A stretch of 64,000 bases of DNA. It comes from Zea mays. Its lineage: Eukaryota > Streptophyta > Magnoliopsida > Poales > Poaceae. Location: NCBI RefSeq assembly GCF_902167145.1, contig NW_023366884.1:1-64000 (forward strand), given 5' to 3'. The notes under the pieces are model-generated. The model saw nothing but the letters and a program-made list of their open reading frames with translations. It made no database searches and was not told where the DNA came from. The position numbers were made by a program, and so were the translations under genes. This document shows, one piece after another, positions 29,765-41,135 of this stretch (position 1 is its first letter; every line of letters begins with the position of its first letter).

Positions 29765-32700
29765 GTTAGCCTTCGATATTATTGAAAATGGTCGTTCATG
29801 GCTATTTTCGACAAAAATGGGGGTTGTGTGGCCATTGATCATCGACCAGAGGCTCATACACCTCACCCCACATATGTTTCCTTGCCATAGATCACATTCT
29901 TGGATTTCTGGTGGAGACCATTTCTTGGTCAAAAATCCGTACGTGTTAGCCTTCGGTATTATTGAAAATGGTCGTTCATGGCTATTTTCGGCAAAATGGG
30001 GGTTCTGTGGCCATTGATCATCGACCAGACGCTCATACACCTCACCCCACATATGTTTCCTTGCCATAGATCACATTCTTGGATTTCTGGTGGAGACCAT
30101 TTCTTGGTCTAAAATCGTAGGTGTTAGCCTCTAGTATTATTGAAAATGGTCGCTCATGGCTATTTTCAAGGTCGCTCATGGCTATTTTCATATAAAATTG
30201 GGGTTGTGTGGCCATTTATCATCGACCAGAGGCTCATAAACCTCACCCCACATATGTTTCCTTGCCATAGATTACATTCTTGGATTTCTGGTGGAAACCA
30301 TTTCTTGGTTAAAAACTCGTACGTGTTAGCCTTCGATATTATTGAAAATAGTCGTTCATGGCTATTTTCGACAAAAATGGTGGTTGTGTGGCCATTGATC
30401 ATCGACCAGACGCTCATACACCTCACCCCACATATGTTTCCTTGCCATAGATCACATTCTTGGATTTATGGTGGAGACCATTTCTTGGTCAAAAATCCGT
30501 AGGTGTTAGCCTTCGGTATTATTGAAAATGGTCGTTCATGGCTATTTTCGACAAAAATGGGGGTTGTGTGGCCATTGATCGTCGACCAGACGCTCATACA
30601 CCTCACCCCACATATGTTTCCTTGCCATAGATTACATTCTTGGATTTATGGTGGAGACCATTTCTTGGTCAAAAATCCGTAGGTGTTAGCCTTCGGTATT
30701 ATTGAAAATGGTCGTTCATGGCTATTTTCGGTAAAATGGGGGTTCTGTGGCAATTGATCATCGACCAGAGGCTCGTACACCTCACCCCACATATGTTTCC
30801 TTGCCATAGATCACATTCTTGGATTTCTGGTGGAGACCATTTCTTGGGCAAAAATCCGAATGTGTTAGCCTTTGGTATTTTTGAAAATGGTCATTCATGG
30901 CTATTTTCGACAAAAATGGGGGTTGTGTGGCCATTGATCTTCGACCAGAGGCTCATACACCTCACTACACATATGTTTCCTTGCCATAGATCACATTCTT
31001 GGATTTATGGTGGAGACCATTTCTTGGTCAAAAATCCGTAGGTGTTAGCCTTCAGTGTCATTGAAAATGGTCGTTCATGGCTATTTTCGACAAAAATTAG
31101 GGTTGTGTGGCCATTGATCGTCGACCAGAGGCTCATACACCTCACCCCACATATGTTTCCTTGCCATAGATCACATTCTTGGATTTCTGGTGGAGACCAT
31201 TTCTTGGTCAAAAATCCGTAGGTGTTAGCCTTCGGTATTATTGAAAATGGTCATTCATGGCTATTTTCGGCAAAATGGGGGTTGTGTGGCCATTGATCGT
31301 CGACCAGAGGCTCATACACCTCACCCCACATATGTTTCCTTGCCATAGATCACATTCTTGGATTTCTGGTGGAAACCATTTCTTGGTCTAAAATCCGTAG
31401 GTGTTAGCCTCTAGTATTATTGAAAATGGTCGCTCATGGCTATTTTCAAGGTCGCTCATGGCTATTTTCATAAAAAATGGGGGTTGTGTGGCCATTGATC
31501 ATCGACCAGAGGCTCGTAAACCTCACCCCGACCATTTCTTGGTCAAAAATCCGTAGGTGTTAGCCTTTGGTATTATTGAAAATGGTCGTTCATGGCTATT
31601 TTCGACAAAAATGGGGGTTGTGTGGCCATTGATCGTCGACCAGACGCTCATACACCTCACCCCACATATGTTTCCTTGTCGTAGATCACATTCTTGGATT
31701 TCTGGTGGAGACCATTTCTTGGTTAAAAATCCGTAGGTCTTAGCCTCTAGTATTATTGAAAATGGTCGCTCATGGCTATTTTCATAAAAAATGGGGGCTG
31801 TGTGGCCATTGATCATCGACCAGAGGCTCATACACCTCACCCCACATATGTTTCCTTGCCATAGATTACATTCTTGGATTTCTGGTGGAAACCATTTCTT
31901 GGTTAAAAACTCGTACGTGTTAGCCTTCGGTATTATTGAAAATGGTCATTCATGGCTATTTTCGACAAAAATGGGGGTTGTGTGGCCATTGATCATCGAC
32001 CAGAGGCTCGTACACCTCACCCCACATATGTTTCCTTGCCATAGATCACATTCTTGGATTTCTGGTGGAGACCATTTCTTGGTCAAAAATCCGTACGTGT
32101 TAGCCTTTGGTATTTTTGAAAATGGTCATTCATGGCTATTTTCGACAAAAATGGGGGTTGTGTGGCCATTGATCATCGACTAGAGGCTCATACACCTCAC
32201 CCCACATATGTTTCCTTGCCATAGATCACATTCTTGGATTTCTGGTGGAGACCATTTCTTGGTCAAAAATCCGTAGGTGTTAGCCTTCGGTATTATTGAA
32301 AATGGTCGTTCATGGCTATTTTCGACAAAAATGGGGGTTGTGTGGCCATTGATCATCGACCAGACGCTCATACACCTCACCCCACATATGTTTCCTTGCC
32401 ATAGATCACATTCTTGGATTTCTGGTGGAGACCTTTTCTTGGTCCAAAATCCGTAGGTGTTAGCCTCTAGTATTATTGAAAATGGTCGCTCATGGCTATT
32501 TTCAAGGTCGCTCATGGCTATTTTCATAAAAAATGGGGGTTGTGTGGCCATTTATCATCGACTAGAGGCTCATACACCTCACCCCACATATGTTTCCTTG
32601 CCATAGATTACATTCTTGGATTTCTGGTGGAAACCATTTCTTGGTTAAAAACTCGTACGTGTTAGCCTTCGGTATTATTGAAAATGGTCATTCATGGCTA

Positions 32701-35700
32701 TTTTCGGCAAAATGGGGGTTGTGTGGCCATTGATCGTCGACCAGAGGCTCATACACCTCACCCCACATATGTTTCCTTGTCGTAGATCACATTCTTGGAT
32801 TTCTGGTGGAGACCATTTCTTGGTCAAAAATCCGTAGGTGTTAGCCTTCGATATTATTGAAAATGGTCATTCATGGCTATTTTCGGCAAAATGGGGGTTG
32901 TGTGGCCATTGATCGTCGACCAGAGGCTCATACACCTCACCCCACATATGTTTCCTTGTCGTAGATCACATTCTTGGATTTCTGGTGGAGACCATTTCTT
33001 GGTCAAAAATCCGTAGGTGTTAGCCTTCGATATTATTGAAAATGGTCGTTCATGGCTATTTTCGACAAAAATGGGGGTTGTGTGGCCAATGATCATCGAC
33101 CAGAGGCTCATACACCTCACCCCACATATGTTTCCTTGCCATAGATCACATTCTTGGATTTCTGGTGGAGACCATTTCTTGGTCAAAAATCCGTAGGTGT
33201 TAGCCTTCGGTATTATTGAAAATGGTCGTTCATGGCTATTTTCGACAAAAATGGGGGTTGTGTGGCCATTGATCATCGACCAGACGCTCATACACCTCAC
33301 CCCACATATGTTTCCTTGCCATAGATCACATTCTTGGATTTCTGGTGGAGACCATTTCTTGGTCAAAAATCCGTAGGTGTTAGCCTTCGGTATTATTGTA
33401 AATGATCGTTCATGGCTATTTTCGACAAAAATGGGGGTTGTGTGGCCATTGATCATCGACCAGAGGCTCGTCCACCTCACCCCCCATATGTTTCCTTGCA
33501 ATAGATCACATTCTAGGATTTCTGGTAGAGACCATTTCTTGGTCTAAAATCCGTAGGTGTTAGCCTATAGTATTATTGAAAATGGTCGCTCATGGCTATT
33601 TTCAAGGTCGCTCATGGCTATTTTCATAAAAAATGGGGGTTGTGTGGCCATTTATCATCGACTAGAGGCTCATAGACCTCACCCCACATATGTTTCCTTG
33701 CCATAGATTACATTCTTGGATTTCTGGTGGAAACCATTTCTTGGTTAAAAACTCGTACGTGTTAGCCTTCGGTATTATTGAAAATGGTCATTCATGGCTA
33801 TTTTTGGCAAAATGGGGGTTGTGTGGCCATTGATCGTCGACCAGAGGCTCATACACCTCACCCCACATATGTTTCCTTGTCGTAGATCACATTCTTGGAT
33901 TTCTGGTGGAGACCATTTCTTGGTCAAAAATCCGTAGGTGCTAGCCTTCGGTATTATTGAAAATGGTCGTTCATGGCTATTTTCGACAAAATGGGGGTTG
34001 TGTGGCAATTGATCATCGACCTAGAGGCTCATACACCTCACCCCACATATGTTTCCTTGCCATAGATCACATTCTTGGATTTCTGGTGGAGACCATTTCT
34101 TGGTCAAAAATCCGTATGTGTTAGCCTTTGGTATTTTTGAAAATGGTCATTCATGGCTATTTTCGACAAAAATGGGGGTTGTGTGGCCATTGATCATCGA
34201 CTAGAGGCTCATACACCTCACCCCACATATGTTTCCTTGCCATAGATCACATTCTTGGATTTCTGGTGGAGACCATTTCTTGGTCAAAAATCCGTAGGTG
34301 TTAGCCTTCGGTATTATTGTAAATGGTCATTCATGGCTATTTTCGACAAAAATGGGGGTTGTGTGGCCATTGATCATCGACCAGAGGCTCATACACCTCA
34401 CCCCACATATGTTTCCTTGCCATAGATCACATTCTTGGATTTCTGGTGGAGACCATTTCTTGGTCAAAAATCCGTAGGTCTTAGCCTCTAGTATTATTGA
34501 AAATGGTCTCTCATGGCTATTTTCATAAAAATTGGGGGTTGTGTGGCCATTGATCATCGACCAGAGGCTCGTACACCTCACCCCACATATGTTTCCTTGC
34601 CATAGATCACATTCTTGGATTTCTGGTGGAGACCATTTCTTGGTCAAAAATCCGTAGGTGTTAGCCTTCGATATTATTGAAAATGGTCGTTCATGGCTAT
34701 TTTCGACAAAATGGGGGTTGTGTGGCCATTGATCATCGACCAGAGGCTCATACACCTCACCCCACATATGTTTCCTTGCCATAGATCACATTCTTGGATT
34801 TCTGGTGGAGACCATTTCTTGGTAAAAAATCCGTAGGTCTTAGCCTCTAATATTATTGAAAATGGTCGCTCATGGCTATTTTCATAAAAAAATGGGGGTT
34901 GTGTGGCCATTTATCATCGACTAGAGGCTCATAAATCTCACCCCACATATGTTTCCTTGCCATAGATCACATTCTTGGATTTCTGGTGGAGACCATTTCT
35001 TGGTCAAAAATCTGTAGGTGTTAGCCTTCGGTATTATTGAAAATGGTCGTTCATGGCTATTTTCGACAAAAATGGGGGTTGTGTGGCCATTGATCATCGA
35101 CCAGACGCTCATACACCACACCCCACATATGTTTCCTTGCCATAGATCACATTCTTGGATTTCTGGTGGAGACCATTTCTTGGTCTAAAATCCGTAGGTG
35201 TTAGCCTCTAGTATTATTGAAAATGGTCGCTCATGGCTATTTTCAAGGTCGCTCATGGCTATTTTCATAAAAATGGGGGTTGTGTAACCATTTATCATCG
35301 ACTAGAGGCTCATAAACCTCACCCCACATATGTTTCCTTGCCATAGATTACATTCTTGGATTTCTGGTGGAAACCATTTCTTGGTTAAAAACTCGTACGT
35401 GTTAGCCTTCGGTATTATTGAAAATGGTCATTCATGGCTATTTTCGGCAAAATGGGGGTTGTGTGGCCATTGATCGTCGACCAGAGGCTCATACACCTCA
35501 CCCCACATATGTTTCCTTGTCGTAGATCACATTCTTGGATTTCTGGTGGAGACCATTTCTTGGTCAAAAATCCGTAGGTGTTAGCCTTCGATATTATTGA
35601 AAATGGTCGTTCATGGCTATTTTCGACAAAAATGGGGGTTGTGTGGCCATTGATCATCGACCATAGGCTCATACACCTCACCCCACATATGTTTCCTTGC

Positions 35701-36023
35701 CATAGATCACATTCTTGGATTTCTGGTGGAGACCATTTCTTGGTCAAAAATCCGTAGGTGTTAGCCTTCGGTATTATTGTAAATGGTCATTCATGGCTAT
35801 TTTCGACAAAAATGGGGGTTGTGTGGCCATTGATCATCGACGAGAGGCTCATACACCTCACCCCACATATGTTTCCTTGCCATAGATCACATTCTTGGAT
35901 TTCTGGTGGAGACCATTTCTTGGTCAAAAATCCGTAGGTCTTAGCCTCTAGTATTATTGAAAATGGTCGCTCATGGCTATTTTCATAAAAAATGGGGGTT
36001 GTGTGGCCATTGATCATCGACCA
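29765..36023 (+). repeat. knob180 satellite array, F orientation, block 3
   Basis: About 35 F units between the fold-back J2 and the switch J3. Read backwards, its variants match block 2 with coordinate sums of 58911 near the fold, then 58709, then about 58529 toward J3. The longest satellite frame in the window, 32854-33501 on the minus strand (215 codons), lies here. It spans four consecutive units without a frame change and shows no codon-level constraint, so I do not call it a gene. Confidence 0.94.
31525..31535. repeat. truncated knob180 unit, right arm
   Basis: CCTCACCCC is joined directly to GACCATTTC, the mirror of the deletion at 27381 (27381 + 31530 = 58911). A shared unique deletion end point is strong evidence of common descent of the two arms. 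Confidence 0.85.
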
Positions 36024-36030
36024 AGCCATG
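36016..36030. other. strand-switch junction J3 (F to R), mirror of J1
   Basis: F sequence ends CATCGACCA at 36023, and R sequence begins AGCCATGAACG at 36024. This is the exact reverse complement of J1 (22504 + 36024 = 58528), with identical flanking variants on both sides (22367-22741 against 35787-36161). It is therefore a copy of J1, not an independent event. Confidence 0.93.
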
Positions 36031-36829
36031 AACGACCATTTTCAAAAATACCAAAGGCTAACACGTACGGATTTTTTACCAAGAAATGGTCTCCACCAGA
36101 AATCCAAGAATGTGATCTATGGCAAGGAAACATATGTGGGGTGAGGTTTATGAACCTCTAGTCGATGAAAATGGCCACACAACCCCCATTTTTTATGAAA
36201 ATAGCCATGAGCGACCTTGAAAATAGCCATGAGCGACCATTTTCAATAATACTAGAGGCTAACACCTACGGATTTTAGAACAAGAAATGGTCTCCACCAG
36301 AAATCCAAGAATGTGATCTATGGCAAGGAAACATATGTGGGGTGAGGTGTATGAGCGTCTGGTCGATGATCAATGGCCACACAACCCCCATTTTTGTCGA
36401 AAATAGCCATGAACGACCATTTTCAATAATACCGAAGGCTAACACCTACAGATTTTTGACCAAGAAATGGTCTCCACCAGAAATCCAAGAATGTGATCTA
36501 TGGCAAGGAAACATATGTGGGGTGAGGTGTATGAGCCTCTGGTCGATGATCAATGGCCACACAACCCCCATTTTTGTCGAAAATAGCCATGAACGACCAT
36601 TTTCAATAATATCGAAGGCTAACACCTACGGATTTTTGACCAAGAAATGGTCTCCACCAGAAATCCAAGAATGTGATCTACGACAAGGAAACATATGTGG
36701 GGTGAGGTGTATGAGCCTCTGGTCGACGATCAATGGCCACAGAACCCCCATTTTGCCGAAAATAGCCATGAGCGACCATTTTCAATAATATTAGAGGCTA
36801 AGACCTACGGATTTTTGACCAAGAAATGG

Positions 36830-38407
36830 TCTCCACCAGAAATCCAAGAATGTGATCTATGGTGAGGAAACATATGTGGGGTGAGGTGTATGAGCCTCTG
36901 GTCAATGATCAATGGCCACACAACCCCCATTTTTGTCGAAAATAGCCATGAACGACCATTTTCAATAATACCGAAGGCTAACACCTACGGATTTTTGACC
37001 AAGAAATGGTCTCCACCAGAAATCCAAGAATGTGATCTATGGCAAGGAAACATATGTGGGGTGAGGTGTACGAGCCTCTGGTCGATGATCAATGGCCACA
37101 GAACCCCCATTTTGCCGAAAATAGCCATGTACGACCATTTTCAATAATACCGAAGGCTAACACCTACGGATTTTTGACCAAGAAATGGTCTCCACCAGAA
37201 ATCCAAGAATGTGATCTATGGCAAGGAAACATATGTGGGGTGAGGTGTACGAGCCTCTGGTCGATGATCAATGGCCACAGAACCCCCATTTTGCCGAAAA
37301 TAGCCATGAACGACCATTTTCAATAATTCTGAAGGCTAACACGTACGAGTTTTTGACCAAGAAATGGTCTCCACCAGAAATCCAAGAATGTGATCTATGG
37401 CAAGGAAACATATGTGGGGTGAGGTGTATGAGCCTCTGGTCAATGATCAATGGCCACACAACCCCCATTTTTGTCGAAAATAGCCATGAACGACCATTTT
37501 CAATAATATCGAAGGCTAACACCTACGGTTTTTTGACCAAGAAATGGTCTCCACCAGAAATCCAAGAATGTGATCTACGACAAGGAAACATATGTGGGGT
37601 GAGGTGTATGAGCCTCTGGTCGACGATCAATGGCCACACAACCCCCATTTTGCCGAAAATAGCCATGAATGACCATTTTCAATAATACCGAAGGCTAACA
37701 CGTACGCGTTTTTAACCAAGAAATGGTTTCCACCAGAAATCCAAGAATGTAATCTATGGCAAGGAAACATATGTGGGGTGAGGTTTATGAGCCTCTAGTC
37801 GATGATAAATGACCACACAACCCCCATTTTTTATGAAAATAGCCATGAGCGACCTTGAAAATAGCCATGAGCGACCATTTTCAATAATACTAGAGGCTAA
37901 CACCTACGGATTTTAGACCAAGAAATGGTCTCCACCAGAAATCCAAGAATGTGATCTATGGCAAGGAAACAAATGTGGGGTAAGGTGTATGAGCGTCTGG
38001 TCGATGATCAATGGCCACACAACCCCCATTTTTGTCGAAAATAGCCATGAACGACCATTTTCAATAATACCGAAGGCTAACACCTACGGATTTTTGACCA
38101 AGAAATGGTCTCCACCAGAAATCCAAGAATGTGATCTATGGCAAGGAAACATATGTGGGGTGAGGTGTATGAGCCTCTAGTCGATGATCAATGGCCACAC
38201 AACCCCCATTTTTGTCGAAAATAGCCATGAATGACCATTTTCAAAAATACCAAAGGCTAACACGTATGGATTTTTGACCAAGAAATGGTCTCCACCAGGA
38301 ATCCAAGAATGTGATCTATGGCAAGGAAACATATGTGGGGTGAGGTGTATGAGCCTCTGGTCGACGATCAATGGCCACAGAACCCCCATTTTGCCGAAAA
38401 TAGCCAT
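36830..38407 (-). repeat. 1,638-bp higher-order unit, copy left of the retrotransposon
   Basis: Nine satellite units (eight of about 179-180 bp plus one of 202 bp). They recur at 45866-47441 at an offset of 9,034 bp, which is 1,638 bp once the 7,396-bp insertion is removed. The shared rare variants include AATTCTGAAGG (37325 and 46359), CACGTACGCG (37700 and 46734), TAAATGACC (37806 and 46840) and AACAAATGTGGGG (37969 and 47003). Confidence 0.85.
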
Positions 38408-38464
38408 GAGCGACCATTTTCAATAATATTAGAGGCTAAGACCTACGGATTTTTGACCAAGAAA

Positions 38465-38469
38465 TGGTC
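38465..38469. repeat. target-site duplication, left
   Basis: TGGTC immediately before the LTR terminus TGTTGGGG, repeated at 45861-45865. The uninterrupted satellite reads AAGAAATGGTCTCCACC with one copy. Confidence 0.97.
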
Positions 38470-39138
38470 TGTTGGGGACTTGTTCTCAAATGCTAAGAGT
38501 TAAGAACAAGGCAACATAAAAAGTGTTAAGTGTTAAAGTCCTTCGTCCTTCGAAGCATTATGTCCCTTCGGGAAATAATGAGCTTCGGACGAAGGTCATA
38601 AGAGACATACCTTCGTGAGCATAACAAGTAATGACGAAGGATTCATATAAAGCATGAAATATAATATAAGCATCATCATAGAATCATTTCTATTTTATTG
38701 ACATGGAAAAATAGAAATGATTTTAGATTACAAATGTACCTTCGGTCCTGAGAGAAGATAAAAAGCACAAGCGTGACGCAAAAGTAAATGCCAAGTCAGC
38801 GTGCACAGTACGGGAGTACTGTTCATCTATTTATAGACGCGGGACGCAGCCCACGTAAAATTACATCCATGTCCATTACATTTGTTAACGGCTTATGGAA
38901 ATCTGTCGAGGCCCCCGAAGTCTTTTCATCTTTAAGTCGGTTCCCCCTTCTGCCATCGCGCCGAAGCTTCCCTGCGCACAGCTTCGGCTGCACTCGACCT
39001 TCGTCTGGTTCAGGCTTCGTCCTGGTCGTGCTCCATATTCATAATTCTGGATTCGAAAATACCTGTTCACATAATCCACTCGGAAAACATTGTCAAATCA
39101 TGTTTTTGAGGACCTTCGGAGGACGAAGGCCCCCAACA
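38470..39138 (-). repeat. 3' LTR of the retrotransposon
   Basis: A 669-bp copy of 45192-45860 with two differences (about 0.3%). It is next to the polypurine tract at 39139-39150. Its own promoter box faces left, into knob180 block 4a, so read-out transcription would enter the palindrome. Confidence 0.95.
38828..38835 (-). promoter_or_regulatory. TATA box of the 3' LTR
   Basis: The identical TATAAATA in the 3' LTR. It points toward decreasing coordinates and could start transcripts into the adjacent satellite. Confidence 0.65.
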
Positions 39139-39150
39139 GTAGCCCCTCGC
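39139..39150 (-). other. polypurine tract
   Basis: Minus-strand GCGAGGGGCTAC sits immediately upstream of the 3' LTR terminus TGTTGGGG. It is the expected plus-strand primer site; the core GAGGGG is all purine. Confidence 0.75.
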
Positions 39151-39442
39151 AATATTAATTTGTAAATAATAAATTCAGATTGCGATATGGACGAAGGCCT
39201 TGAGCCGAAGGTCCGAAAAAACACCTTCCCTTTGCTAGAATAGCAACATCCACTGACAAGCGGGGCCTTTCAATTTTCACCGCCCTAGACGTATAAATAA
39301 GATCACATCGCGAACTCATTTGGTACGCACACTAGCCTTCTGCTTCGACCCACTTAAAATTTTTAGCTCTTGCACTAAGATTTGTTGGTCTTTTTGATTT
39401 TGAAGCTTCGGCCTCGGGAACAATTTTTTAGCGTTTCCGAAG
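39151..39442. other. leader region between polypurine tract and antisense gene
   Basis: Holds the plus-strand TATA box at 39292 and a leader with several CTTCGG-type hexamers. No other coding sequence was recognised. Confidence 0.6.
39292..39300 (+). promoter_or_regulatory. TATA box of the antisense gene
   Basis: TATAAATAA on the plus strand, about 143 bp upstream of the ATG at 39443, within the 304-bp stretch between the 3' LTR and the antisense gene. The leader between them is pyrimidine-rich. Its position suggests an internal promoter independent of the LTRs. Confidence 0.65.
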
Positions 39443-39697
39443 ATGTCTGAAGGCAAGAAGATCCCTGCTGAGACGAAGCTGAGTCTTGAGGAGGAGAAGA
39501 ATCTGGGGTTCATTATGGCGATGGCGGAGACCAATACAGAGAAAATCACCAAGGAAATTCTTGAAGGTCTGTCCGAAGACACTGATGACAGCGACAGTTT
39601 TGATGTAGAAAGTAGCGGGGAAGAGGCCGAAGATCGACCGTGGCGACCAAGTCACGCGGTTTTCGGAAAAAACGACCATCAAGCAGAGTCACATTGA
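39443..39697 (+). CDS. antisense gene, N-terminal segment (84 aa before frameshift)
   Basis: Starts at the first ATG after the TATA box. It is strongly acidic (LSEDTDDSDSFDVESSGEEAED) and then reads RPWRPSHAVFGK, a motif I associate with the start of this protein family. The frame changes after the A6 run at 39667-39672 and ends at TGA 39695-39697, only four bases before the ATG of the next segment. Family proteins continue without a break here, so this is best read as a one-base indel and not as a separate gene. Confidence 0.7.
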   Translation: MSEGKKIPAETKLSLEEEKNLGFIMAMAETNTEKITKEILEGLSEDTDDSDSFDVESSGEEAEDRPWRPSHAVFGKNDHQAESH

Positions 39698-39701
39698 TAA
39701 T

Positions 39702-41135
39702 ATGAGGGGGCGATATTTCCGAGACATATCTATTGTGAGAGCTGATGCTGGGGAAAAAACTTCTCCCACCCCCGAAGAAGATGAAGTTGTAATCTTCCGA
39801 AGCTTCCTCAAGGCTGGGCTTCGTTTCCCCTTGAGCGACTTTGTTATTGAGGTACTGAAAACATTTCAAATCTTCCTGCATCAAATTACTCCCGAAGCCA
39901 TCATAAGAATGGGAGTGTTTGTCTGGGCTGCGAGAAGCCAAGGTTTGGAACCAGACGCTAAAAGCTTCTGCAATATTCATGAGTTATTATACGAGACGAA
40001 GCCCTGGGGAAAAGAGCAATACCACAACAACTTTGGGTGCTACAGCTTCGACGCCCGCTCCGGGTCAAGCTGCCCTGTGCCAACCTTTCGGAAGAGGTGG
40101 CCCGGAGCTTGGATGACTGAATGGTTTTATGTAAAGAATGACCTAACGACTCAAGAGAATGTGAAGAGTATCATTATGCGACCAATCTGGCAACGCTTCG
40201 GTCTTCGAAGGCCGAAGGTCGAAATGGACGAAGTTGCCGAAGAATGCCAAAGGGCCTTCGGAGTAGTCTGCTCGTTTATTGGGACAAGGGACTTGGTCCA
40301 AGAACACATTGCCTTCAGGGTATGGCCACTTGCAGAAAAGTGGGAAATGCCGAAGGAAACCATCAAAGAATCCGACGAAGGCGGACTAGTCAGATTAAAA
40401 TACACATTCAAATATGGGGACAAATTTGTCGAACCTGACGACGACTGGTTAAGAAGCATTGAAACATTAAGTGATGATCTACTTGGGGCATATTCGAAGG
40501 CTGAAAATACTGCACTATCAGCAGCCTTCGGAGGCCGAAAAAAGAAGAGACTCAACCGGGTGTTTGATGCAGTCGGGTTCTTCTACCCTGATTATCGTTA
40601 TCCCATCCGAGGGCAAAAAAGGAAAAACACAACCTCTGATAAAGAAGAAGCTGCAACTGCTCCTAGCGAGCCAGAACTGAAAGGAAAAAGGTTAAAGGTC
40701 CTCACACACCGGCCACGCCATATTGATCCAGCTTCGGTGCCTGAGTTTACCGGAGAAGCATCTTCGGCCGCTGAAGCTGAACAGCCAACCTTGCTGCCAG
40801 AAATTGCAGTGATGGCCGAAGCACCATCCACAGAAAAAATGGAAGAAGTGAAAAAACCGACTAAGGAAAAAGCATCAGAAGTTTTGAGTCCTGCAGCAAA
40901 TGCCGAAACAGCAAAAAACCAAAAGGGTCCAACAGTGACCCCAAAAAGGAAAAGAATGGTAAACGTACTAGATGTCTTGGAGACAATTAAGTCTTCAAGC
41001 ACAACTCCAAAAAAGAGTGTTGAAGTTGCTGAAGCTTCTACTGAAGCTTCGACGCAACAGGCTGAAGCTGAAGCTGGGCCTTCAGAGCCCTTCAAGGAGC
41101 AAACTTTGGAAGCCGAAGCTATAAAAATATCATAA
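39702..41135 (+). CDS. antisense gene, gypsy-type transposon (PF04195-like) domain segment, 477 aa
   Basis: The +1 frame relative to the first segment is open well before the ATG at 39702 (it already encodes SHIDN before the Met). Residues about 25-100 carry the domain core (EEDEVVIFRSFLKAGLRFPL, FQIFLHQITPEAIIRMGVF, LEPDAKSFCNIHELLYET), followed by the WPGAWMTEWFYVKNDL, RPIWQRFGLRRPKVE and FIGTRDLVQEHIAFRVWPL blocks. After about residue 300 the protein is low complexity, rich in Glu, Ala, Lys and Ser. It ends at TAA 41133-41135, and the same frame continues beyond this stop. It could still be translated alone if an upstream start is skipped. The biochemical role is not known. Confidence 0.8.
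   Translation: MRGRYFRDISIVRADAGEKTSPTPEEDEVVIFRSFLKAGLRFPLSDFVIEVLKTFQIFLHQITPEAIIRMGVFVWAARSQGLEPDAKSFCNIHELLYETKPWGKEQYHNNFGCYSFDARSGSSCPVPTFRKRWPGAWMTEWFYVKNDLTTQENVKSIIMRPIWQRFGLRRPKVEMDEVAEECQRAFGVVCSFIGTRDLVQEHIAFRVWPLAEKWEMPKETIKESDEGGLVRLKYTFKYGDKFVEPDDDWLRSIETLSDDLLGAYSKAENTALSAAFGGRKKKRLNRVFDAVGFFYPDYRYPIRGQKRKNTTSDKEEAATAPSEPELKGKRLKVLTHRPRHIDPASVPEFTGEASSAAEAEQPTLLPEIAVMAEAPSTEKMEEVKKPTKEKASEVLSPAANAETAKNQKGPTVTPKRKRMVNVLDVLETIKSSSTTPKKSVEVAEASTEASTQQAEAEAGPSEPFKEQTLEAEAIKIS

Larger units (their letters stand above)
36024..38469 (-). repeat. knob180 satellite array, R orientation, block 4a (left of retrotransposon)
   Basis: About 13 R units from J3 to the retrotransposon insertion. 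The variants at 36342-37685 are the mirror of 20843-22186 in block 1 (sum 58528). The segment from about 36.83 to 38.41 kb is repeated after the insertion at 45.87-47.44 kb, so the element landed at the boundary between two copies of a 1,638-bp higher-order unit. The last five bases, TGGTC at 38465-38469, are the left target-site duplication. Confidence 0.94.

Noticed and set aside
32854..33501. Open frame of 215 codons in the satellite, and many similar frames of 60-194 codons on both strands
   Set aside because: The unit length of 180 bp is divisible by three and the common unit lacks stops in one frame, so frames run until a 179- or 202-bp unit shifts them. The peptide is one repeated 60-residue block with no start context or domain.
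22499..36030. Strand switches as simple assembly errors
   Set aside because: J1 and J3 are matched, but the arms differ by many substitutions, several multi-unit indels and a retrotransposon in one arm. That does not fit a simple hairpin-read or misjoin artefact. Read support still has to be checked.
38788..39165. 125-codon frame in the LTR, and the related 223-codon frame at 45510-46181
   Set aside because: The frame runs from LTR into neighbouring sequence (satellite in the second case), is different beyond each LTR, and has no domain.
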